Origin: Bryobacterales bacterium
GTDB taxonomy: Bacteria > Acidobacteriota > Terriglobia > Bryobacterales > Bryobacteraceae
Assembly (NCBI GenBank): GCA_030838885.1
Contig: JAUZEU010000280.1
Location: 1 to 21,485, forward strand
Length of the DNA: 21,485 bases
Direction of reading: 5' to 3'
In this document: piece by piece, positions 16,028-21,485 of the stretch
Layout of the letters: each line of letters begins with the position of its first letter
Numbering within the stretch: position 1 is the first letter of the stretch
The notes under the pieces: generated by a model
Databases searched by the model: none
Told to the model about the DNA's origin: nothing
The model's input: the letters and a program-made list of their open reading frames with translations, nothing else
Made by a program: the position numbers and the translations under genes

Positions 16028-17586
16028 ATCTGCCCCGCAAGGTCCTCACACCCGCACAAATGAATGCGGTGGACCGCGCCACGATTGACGCGGGGATTCC
16101 TGGCATTATTCTGATGGAAACTGCCGCCGCGCAATGCGTGCAGTATTTGGCGCAACACTTCGTGCCTCTGAACGCCCAGCGCATCGTGATCGTCTGCGGC
16201 AAGGGCAACAACGGCGGGGATGGGCTCGCGATCGCCAGGCACCTGCATGTTCGTTTCCGGCCACAGGAGTTGCGGGTCGTACTGCTTTGTGATCCAGGGG
16301 ATCTCAAAGGCGACGCCGCGGTGAACCTCACGATGATGCGCGCAAGCGGGCTGCAGGAGTTTCGGGACTTTGGCCCTGAAATGCGGACTGCCACGCTGGT
16401 AATCGACGCCATCCTTGGCACCGGGCTGAACGGCCCGGCCACGGGGGATGCCGCCATCGGGATTCGTGAGATCAACAGTGCCTTTCCCTTCGCGAAGGTT
16501 TTTTCGGTGGATCTGCCCTCCGGGCTGTCGGGATGGAGCGGCACTCCTCCCGGCGATTATGTGCGTGCCGATGCCACCGTGACTTTCACGGCGCCCAAGA
16601 TCTGCCATGCCCTGCCACCAGCATCGAATCTGATGGGGGATCTGCGGATCGCACCGATCGGATCGCCGCCAACTCTTTATGAGGAAGATCCCGCGATTCA
16701 ACTCTCGCTGATTACGCCGAAGAGCATCCGCGGAATCTTCGCTCCTCGCGTCCGCGACGGGAACAAGGGAAACTACGGGCATGTTCTGGTGGTGGCCGGA
16801 TCGCGCGGGAAGAGTGGAGCCGCAGCCATGGCCGGGCTGGCAGCACTGCGCGCAGGCGCGGGGCTGGTAACCGTGGCATGCCCGGAATCCGCGCTTGCGG
16901 GAGTAGCCTCGCACTCCCCGGAACTGATGACAGAGCCGTTGGCGGAAACGGCTTCCGGGGTGATCGCGGAGGCAGCGCTGGAGCGGATTCAGGCGCTGGC
17001 GGAGAAACGCTCCGTGGTGGCGATCGGGCCGGGTATCGGGACGGAAGCGGAAACGTGCCATGTGGTACGCGCGCTGTTCGAAGGTCTGAACAAGCCGATG
17101 GTGGTGGACGCCGACGCGCTGAACTGTCTTGCCGGAACGGATTGGCGTGCGGGCTCCGCACTCAGGGTGCTGACACCTCACCCCGGAGAAATGAGCCGCC
17201 TCATGGGCAGAAGCGTTTCGGACATACAGGGGGATCGTATCGGCACCGCACAGGAGTTTGCACAGAGGCGGAACTGCACTGTGGTCCTGAAAGGCGAAGG
17301 AACACTGCTCGGTTTTCCCGACGGTCGGATCTGGCTCAATCCAACCGGATCGCCCGCCATGGCTACCGGGGGGACGGGCGACATCCTGACAGGGATGATC
17401 AGCGGCTTGCTGGGCCAGTTTCCGAACGACCCGGACCGGGCAATTGCCGCAGCCGTTTGGCTCCACGGACGTGCCGGCGAGCTTGCCGCGCGCGACCTGA
17501 CCGAGCAGGGCGTCATCGCGACCGATCTGCTCCGGTATCTGGCCGGGGGGATTCGTGGAATCACGAACCTTTCAGACACAGACTGA
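16021..17586 (+). CDS. nnr: Bifunctional NAD(P)H-hydrate epimerase / ADP-dependent dehydratase
   Basis: Metabolite repair enzyme that restores damaged NAD(P)HX to NAD(P)H. The N-terminal epimerase (YjeF_N) domain interconverts R and S forms and carries CGKGNNGGDG (59-68). The C-terminal dehydratase, ribokinase-like, uses ADP; it contains GNYGHVLVVAGSRGKSGAA and the signature GGTGDILTGM, with GGTGD at 450-454. At 521 residues it matches the fused bacterial form. The start is TTG at 16021. It overlaps the phosphatase by 7 bases and tsaE by 32 bases, an nnr-tsaE order common across bacteria, though the functional reason is not obvious. Confidence 0.95.
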   Translation: MLNLPRKVLTPAQMNAVDRATIDAGIPGIILMETAAAQCVQYLAQHFVPLNAQRIVIVCGKGNNGGDGLAIARHLHVRFRPQELRVVLLCDPGDLKGDAAVNLTMMRASGLQEFRDFGPEMRTATLVIDAILGTGLNGPATGDAAIGIREINSAFPFAKVFSVDLPSGLSGWSGTPPGDYVRADATVTFTAPKICHALPPASNLMGDLRIAPIGSPPTLYEEDPAIQLSLITPKSIRGIFAPRVRDGNKGNYGHVLVVAGSRGKSGAAAMAGLAALRAGAGLVTVACPESALAGVASHSPELMTEPLAETASGVIAEAALERIQALAEKRSVVAIGPGIGTEAETCHVVRALFEGLNKPMVVDADALNCLAGTDWRAGSALRVLTPHPGEMSRLMGRSVSDIQGDRIGTAQEFAQRRNCTVVLKGEGTLLGFPDGRIWLNPTGSPAMATGGTGDILTGMISGLLGQFPNDPDRAIAAAVWLHGRAGELAARDLTEQGVIATDLLRYLAGGIRGITNLSDTD

Positions 17587-17980
17587 GGACGACACCATTG
17601 CGCTGGGGCGGCAACTCGGGCCGGAACTCACCGGAGTGGTGCTTCTGATCGGTAACCTGGGCGCCGGAAAGACCACCATCACTAAAGGAATCGTGGAAGG
17701 GCGCGGGGTGACGTCCGCTGAAGAGGTTTCCAGCCCCACATTCACTCTGATTCACCAGTACGGCGACGCCGACCCCGTTTATCACATCGACCTGTACCGG
17801 CTGGACGAGGTACGGGAGGTGGAAACGCTGGGTCTCGACGAGCTTTTCTCCAGTGGTTTTCTCGTCCTGCTGGAATGGGCCGAGCGGTTCCCTGCCCTTC
17901 TGCCCCAGCAACGGACCGAGATCCGGATCGACTCCCGACCAGACGACTCGCGGCAGATTACAGTCGCAACATTGCGATAG
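17555..17980 (+). CDS. tsaE: tRNA threonylcarbamoyladenosine biosynthesis ATPase TsaE
   Basis: Small P-loop ATPase that works with TsaB and TsaD to make the t6A modification at position 37 of ANN-decoding tRNAs. The 141 residues contain the Walker A motif GNLGAGKTT (33-41), the SSPTFTLIHQY segment (59-69) and LLEWAERF with glutamates at 107 and 110, all typical. GTG at 17555 is chosen: a run of six G residues at 17545-17550 gives a plausible ribosome site 4 bases upstream, and the start lies within the end of nnr. tsaB, tsaC and tsaD are elsewhere. Confidence 0.94.
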   Translation: MESRTFQTQTEDDTIALGRQLGPELTGVVLLIGNLGAGKTTITKGIVEGRGVTSAEEVSSPTFTLIHQYGDADPVYHIDLYRLDEVREVETLGLDELFSSGFLVLLEWAERFPALLPQQRTEIRIDSRPDDSRQITVATLR

Positions 17981-17992
17981 CATCGATCTTAT

Positions 17993-18520
17993 ATGCCTCC
18001 TCAAGAGCTGGAACACCCGGCGCTCGATCAACTGGCGGCCACGCCGGAAATTCTCAGGATTCTGATGGCGGGTGTGACCGACGAGATCGCGGTGCGCAAA
18101 CCGGCACCCGACCGCTGGTCCATTGCGGAAGTGCTCGAACACCTGTCCCATGTGGAGGGACACATGTTCCGGATCCGCCTGGACCAGATACTGTCTTTCG
18201 ATAACCCTGTCCTCGATCCGTACGACGAAAAAGAGTTCGAGGCGGCCGGGGCTTATTCGGGTAATGACCCGGAAGAATCCTTCGCGCACTGGGAAGAACA
18301 GCGGGAAGCGGCGGTCGAAATGATCCGAATGCTCGATCCCACCCGCCTCAGACGGACTGCCCGGCATCCGGAATTTGGAGTTATCACCCTGGAAAACATG
18401 CTTAACAGCTGGGTTTGCCATGACTTGGGCCACGTCCGGCAGATTGCGGAACTGGTGCGGGCGCTCGCTTTTCTCCCCGAGGCTGGCCCCTTTCAGGCAG
18501 CATATGATTTAAAGCCATGA
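17993..18520 (+). CDS. DinB-family putative metalloenzyme (cytoplasmic)
   Basis: A 175-residue four-helix-bundle protein of the DinB/YfiT superfamily, unrelated to DNA polymerase IV despite the name. Family members bind a metal through three histidines; here candidates are H50/H53/H57 in EVLEHLSHVEGH and H143/H147 in HDLGHVRQ. The phrase DRWSIAEVLEHL matches the family's N-terminal motif. Activities in the family include thiol transfer with mycothiol or bacillithiol, but nothing here identifies the substrate. There is no signal peptide. It starts 12 bases after tsaE and overlaps the next, related gene by 4 bases. Confidence 0.85.
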   Translation: MPPQELEHPALDQLAATPEILRILMAGVTDEIAVRKPAPDRWSIAEVLEHLSHVEGHMFRIRLDQILSFDNPVLDPYDEKEFEAAGAYSGNDPEESFAHWEEQREAAVEMIRMLDPTRLRRTARHPEFGVITLENMLNSWVCHDLGHVRQIAELVRALAFLPEAGPFQAAYDLKP

Positions 18521-19176
18521 GATTCCCCGCCATAGTACTCGCCCTGATTCCGGCAGCCACGCTGTTTGCCGACCCGCTAACGCAATCTGACCGGGACCGG
18601 GCATTGAGCGAACTTCAGACGTCCCGCAAACAATTCCTGGAAGCCATCGCCGGATTATCACCCGCGCAGTGGACGTACAAAGCAGGGCCAAACCGCTGGT
18701 CGATTGCGGAGGTCGCCGAGCATATCATTGCCGCCGAGGACTATATAGGTAGTCTGGTCACGAAACAAATCATGGGCTCACCGGCGGATCCTGCCAAAGC
18801 CGAACAGCGCAAGCCGGGTATTACGAAGATGGACGAGGGTTTTCTCGCCAATTTGCGCGACCGAAGTCAAAAAGCGAACGCGCCGGGCGAAATTGTCCCA
18901 AAAGGGATCTACAAGACACCCAGCGACGCCGCTGTTGCTTTTCAGGCCGCACGGGATAAAACGCTGAATTATGTGCTGACCACGCATGACGCACTTCGGG
19001 AACACTTCGCGACGCCCTTTCCGGGTTTTGAGATGGACGGCGTGCAGAGTTTGCTGATGATTGCGGGCCACAACGAGCGCCATGTGTTGCAAATGCAGGA
19101 AGTTAAGCAGTCACCGGGCTACCCGGGACTGATTGACGATCGGAACATCAAAAGAGGCGGTTTTTCGTCGAAGTAA
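18517..19176 (+). CDS. DinB-family protein with signal peptide
   Basis: A 219-residue protein with an N-terminal signal peptide (MRFPAIVLALIPAATLFA), so likely exported. After the leader it has the DinB-type motif NRWSIAEVAEHI (59-70, H69) and AGHNERHVLQM with H185 and H189, a plausible three-histidine metal site. RWSIAEV is shared exactly with the preceding gene, so the two are probably related paralogs, one cytoplasmic and one exported, or acquired as a pair. Its ATG overlaps the preceding stop (ATGA). The function is unknown. It ends the rightward run of closely spaced genes. Confidence 0.84.
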   Translation: MRFPAIVLALIPAATLFADPLTQSDRDRALSELQTSRKQFLEAIAGLSPAQWTYKAGPNRWSIAEVAEHIIAAEDYIGSLVTKQIMGSPADPAKAEQRKPGITKMDEGFLANLRDRSQKANAPGEIVPKGIYKTPSDAAVAFQAARDKTLNYVLTTHDALREHFATPFPGFEMDGVQSLLMIAGHNERHVLQMQEVKQSPGYPGLIDDRNIKRGGFSSK

Positions 19177-19271
19177 ACAATGCAAGTACCTGCAAACAGT
19201 GATATGTTACACTTTTGAAGTACCCGGAACCCGACTCATGGTCGCTTCCGGACCTCGGATTCAACGGTATG

Positions 19272-19306
19272 TTGACAGAGGAGTTACGAGTCAGTTATTG
19301 TATAAA
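19272..19306 (+). promoter_or_regulatory. Probable promoter of the str operon
   Basis: A perfect -35 hexamer TTGACA lies at 19272-19277. The best-spaced -10 is TATTGT at 19296-19301 (18-bp spacer, 4 of 6 matches); TATAAA at 19301-19306 is a better hexamer but its 23-bp spacing is too long. Transcription would start near 19308-19313, giving a leader of about 300 bases before rpsL. The region 19177-19271 holds no gene and no clear terminator for the DinB gene. Confidence 0.55.
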
Positions 19307-19309
19307 GGT

Positions 19310-19611
19310 TTGGCTGTAGCTTAATCAGTTCCTGGCTACCATCTCCGGCGTCGGAGATCCGGCCCGGAGCGAGGTCCCGAGGTTTTCAGTGAACAGAAGC
19401 AGTTTTCGGCTTCACTGGCGAGCATGGACCTGTCTAAAGCCTGAGCGATAAAGAAGTTACCCTTCGCTCGAATCAAGAAACGACGCAGTGAATTTTAATA
19501 TTTTTCAGCCGATGTCCTGAATAAGGCACCGGTCTTTAAGGCTGTAGCAAGACAAGCCTGTAGGAAGACAAACTTGCAGGGAACACTTTAGTAATTAGTA
19601 AGGATATTCAG
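19310..19611 (+). promoter_or_regulatory. Long structured 5' leader of rpsL-rpsG-fusA, unidentified
   Basis: About 300 bases without a supported open reading frame. Visible stems include ATCTCCG/CGGAGAT (19341-19358, 7 bp, 4-base loop), CAGTGAA/TTCACTG (19387-19417, 7 bp) and GAGCGA/TCGCTC (19443-19469). An AT-rich stretch (about 19490-19506) divides the hairpin-rich half from a half containing a tandem repeat. GGCTGTAGC occurs twice, at 19312-19320 and 19540-19548, near the two ends. It may be a ribosomal-protein autoregulatory leader, an attenuator or a separate small RNA; I do not recognise it as tmRNA, 6S, RNase P or SRP RNA. AAGGA at 19600-19604 is the rpsL ribosome site, 7 bases before the GTG. 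Confidence 0.5.
19540..19587 (+). repeat. 16-nt tandem repeat in rpsL leader
   Basis: Two contiguous 16-base copies, 19540-19555 and 19556-19571, match at 14 of 16 positions (consensus GSCTGTAGSAAGACAA). A third, degenerate copy may follow at 19572-19587. The copies can also pair among themselves: AGGCT/AGCCT (19539-19559) or CCTGTA/TGCAGG (19557-19580, one G-T pair), so mutually exclusive stems are possible just before the ribosome site. Confidence 0.6.
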
Positions 19612-19995
19612 GTGCCGACATTCAATCAACTTGTGCGTAAAGGGCGTAAAGCGCCCGCATGGAAGACTGCCAGCCCGGCATTGCAGAGCTGCCCGCAAAA
19701 GCGTGGCGTTTGCACGCGTGTTTACACCTCGACCCCGAAAAAGCCGAATTCGGCTCTTCGTAAAGTCGCCCGCGTACGGCTGACCAATGGCATCGAAGTG
19801 ACGACCTACATTCCAGGCGTTGGCCACAACCTGCAGGAGCACTCGATCGTGCTCATCCGCGGCGGCCGCGTGAAGGATCTTCCCGGCGTTCGCTATCACG
19901 TGGTTCGCGGCGCTCTGGATACCGCAGGGGTTGCCAATCGTAAGCAGAGCCGGTCGAAGTACGGCGCAAAGCGGCCTAAAGCCGCAACGAAATAA
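19612..19995 (+). CDS. rpsL: Small ribosomal subunit protein uS12
   Basis: Decoding-centre protein of the 30S subunit. The 127 residues follow the family closely, including CPQKRGVCTRVYT, TPKKPNSALRKVARVRLTNG and GHNLQEHSIVLIRGGRVKD. Lysines at the equivalents of K42/K43 and K87 are wild type, so no classic streptomycin-resistance substitution is evident. The start is GTG at 19612, with AAGGA 7 bases upstream. First gene of the str operon; rpsG follows 9 bases later. Confidence 0.98.
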   Translation: MPTFNQLVRKGRKAPAWKTASPALQSCPQKRGVCTRVYTSTPKKPNSALRKVARVRLTNGIEVTTYIPGVGHNLQEHSIVLIRGGRVKDLPGVRYHVVRGALDTAGVANRKQSRSKYGAKRPKAATK

Positions 19996-20004
19996 GGATA
20001 AGAT

Positions 20005-20478
20005 ATGCCACGACGCAGAGGCGCAGATAATCGTGAAGTAGCATCGGATCCGATCTTCGGTTCGACGCTGGTTGAGAAGTTCGTCTGTTCCATGATGTGG
20101 GACGGCAAGAAGCAGACGGCGCAGAAAATCTTCTACTCTTCGATGAAGAAGCTCGAAGAGAGAGGTGGCGGCGAAGAGGCGATCAAGTTGTTCAAGAAGG
20201 CCGTCGAAAACGCCAAACCGTTGCTCGAAGTGAAAACGCGTCGCGTCGGTGGCGCCAACTATCAGGTTCCGATCGAAGTTCCGCAGAACCGCCGGACCAG
20301 TCTGGCAATTCGCTGGATCCTGGGCAATGCCCGGGGCCGTGCGGAAAAAGGGATGGCAGATAAGCTCGCCAACGAGCTGAACGACGCGGCCAACCTTCGC
20401 GGCGGAGCAATCAAGAAGCGCGACGATGTGCATCGTATGGCGGAAGCCAACAAAGCGTTTGCGCATTATCGCTGGTAA
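20005..20478 (+). CDS. rpsG: Small ribosomal subunit protein uS7
   Basis: Primary 16S rRNA binding protein that nucleates assembly of the 30S head. The 157 residues start MPRRRGADNREVASDPIFGS and contain the typical KFVCSMMWDGKKQTAQKIFY, VGGANYQVPIEV and MADKLANELNDAAN segments, and end HYRW. The ATG at 20005 has AAGGA at 19994-19998 overlapping the rpsL stop. The 39 bases to fusA contain no obvious regulatory hairpin. Confidence 0.98.
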   Translation: MPRRRGADNREVASDPIFGSTLVEKFVCSMMWDGKKQTAQKIFYSSMKKLEERGGGEEAIKLFKKAVENAKPLLEVKTRRVGGANYQVPIEVPQNRRTSLAIRWILGNARGRAEKGMADKLANELNDAANLRGGAIKKRDDVHRMAEANKAFAHYRW

Positions 20479-20517
20479 TTGAAGTCAACAGATATTCAGA
20501 CAGGTTTATTTTTCCAA

Positions 20518-21485
20518 ATGCCACGCACAGTACCACTCGAGAGGATGAGGAACATCGGCATCGCTGCACACATCGATGCCGGTAAGACTACAACCACGGA
20601 ACGCATCCTGTATTACACCGGCCGCTCCCACAAGATCGGCGAAGTTCATGAAGGCACGGCCACCATGGACTGGATGGAGCAGGAGCAGGAACGCGGAATC
20701 ACGATTACCTCCGCTGCAACTACCGCCTCATGGCGGGATATGCAGATCAATATCATCGATACGCCCGGCCACGTCGACTTCACCGCTGAAGTGGAACGGT
20801 CATTACGTGTTCTCGATGGTGCAGTAGCGGTGTTTGACGCTGTTGCCGGCGTGCAACCCCAGTCTGAGACTGTATGGCGGCAAGCTGACAAGTACCACGT
20901 TCCCCGTATTTGCTTTATCAATAAGATGGACCGCGTCGGCGCCGACTTCTACTACTCGGTCGGCACCATCGTGGATCGCCTGAAAGCCCGTCCGGTACCG
21001 ATTCAGATTCCCGTCGGCGCTGAAGACCAGTTCAAGGGTATTGTCGATCTCGTAGAAATGAAGGCGGTCATCTGGCAGGACGAAACGCTGGGTGCCAAGT
21101 TCGATGTCGTCGAAATTCCCGACGATCTGCGCGAAAAGGCTGAAACCTACCGCGCACAGATGATCGAAGCGGTTTCCGAATTCGACGACGTCCTGTTCGA
21201 AAAGTTTATCAACGGCGAACCCCTCAGCACCGATGAACTCCGTGCCGGTATCCGCAAGGCTACTATCGCGATGAAGTTCTTTCCGGTTGTCTGCGGCTCA
21301 GCATTTAAGAACAAGGGCGTCCAGACGATGCTCGATGCGGTGGTAGATTACCTGCCTTCGCCGCTCGACGTTCCTGCCATCAAAGGCACTGACGTGGACG
21401 ATAAGAGCATTGTGCTCACCCGCAACGCTTCGGACGACGAACCTTTTTCGGCTCTGATCTTCAAAATCATGACCGACCCTTATTC
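20518..21485 (+). CDS. fusA: Translation elongation factor G, N-terminal part (cut by window edge)
   Basis: Ribosomal translocase GTPase. The visible 322 codons begin MPRTVPLERMRNIGIAAHID and contain all the early G motifs: AHIDAGKTTTT (G1), RGIT (G2), DTPGHVDF (G3) and INKMDRVGADF (G4). The frame is open to 21485, so the rest lies to the right. It closes the visible part of the str operon; tuf commonly follows. There is only a weak ribosome site (AGG at 20502-20504 region), so it may depend on coupling to rpsG. Confidence 0.97.
   Translation, partial: MPRTVPLERMRNIGIAAHIDAGKTTTTERILYYTGRSHKIGEVHEGTATMDWMEQEQERGITITSAATTASWRDMQINIIDTPGHVDFTAEVERSLRVLDGAVAVFDAVAGVQPQSETVWRQADKYHVPRICFINKMDRVGADFYYSVGTIVDRLKARPVPIQIPVGAEDQFKGIVDLVEMKAVIWQDETLGAKFDVVEIPDDLREKAETYRAQMIEAVSEFDDVLFEKFINGEPLSTDELRAGIRKATIAMKFFPVVCGSAFKNKGVQTMLDAVVDYLPSPLDVPAIKGTDVDDKSIVLTRNASDDEPFSALIFKIMTDPY

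Noticed and set aside
15907..17466. A 519-codon minus-strand frame
   Set aside because: It is antisense to nnr, which has all its catalytic motifs; the reverse frame is a compositional shadow.
19190..19225. Possible terminator after the second DinB gene
   Set aside because: Only a 4-bp AGTG/CACT stem followed by TTTT is seen; too weak to call.
19133..19324. A 63-codon frame spanning the DinB end and the rpsL promoter
   Set aside because: It starts inside the DinB gene without a ribosome site and runs through the proposed promoter; no resemblance to a known small protein.
19310..19611. tmRNA, 6S RNA or RNase P RNA in the leader
   Set aside because: None of the conserved cores recalled for these RNAs (tag-peptide frame, 6S bubble pattern, GAGGAAAGTCC-type core) is present.

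Overview
The window reads as ordinary chromosome of a Gram-negative, GC-rich bacterium, most likely an Acidobacteriota of the Solibacter/Bryobacter type. This rests on lpxD (lipid A, so an outer membrane), a secreted multi-repeat carboxypeptidase-regulatory-like protein, a DUF885 hydrolase, an MpaB/DUF2236 oxygenase, paired DinB-fold proteins and a non-SOS-cassette dnaE2. The taxonomic call is inference from gene content and protein style; no rRNA is present.

Left edge (1-667): no intact gene. A minus-strand, structured, non-coding stretch resembles the 5' part of a group II intron whose reverse transcriptase would lie left of the window. Upstream of it are three tightly packed hairpins and a 20-codon remnant resembling the N-terminus of Rpn/PD-(D/E)XK-type proteins, which looks like a gene broken by insertion.

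Minus-strand block (668-7261): in transcription order, a diacylglycerol-kinase-family lipid kinase, a secreted carboxypeptidase-regulatory-like repeat protein, a class A beta-lactamase of the PER/VEB-like A2 style with an SDG instead of SDN loop, and error-prone polymerase dnaE2. Gaps are 22, 10 and 13 bp, so the four may form one operon.

A 49-bp divergent spacer (7262-7310) separates this from a plus-strand block that continues to the right edge. ligA overlaps a secreted DUF885 hydrolase by 4 bp; then come an MpaB-family oxygenase, lpxD, a LOG-type nucleotide phosphoribohydrolase, a membrane HAMP-SpoIIE phosphatase, bifunctional NAD(P)HX repair enzyme nnr, tsaE and two consecutive DinB-like proteins. 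From lpxD onward most junctions are overlaps or gaps of about 10-25 bp, which suggests translational coupling. Non-ATG starts are common (TTG for the lipid kinase and nnr; GTG for the phosphatase, tsaE and rpsL).

A 435-bp gap (19177-19611) carries a plausible promoter and a long, hairpin-rich leader with a 16-nt tandem repeat, followed by the str operon rpsL-rpsG-fusA; fusA is cut by the right edge. This leader is the least explained and most interesting stretch. I found no CRISPR array, toxin-antitoxin pair, phage module or clear new multi-gene system.
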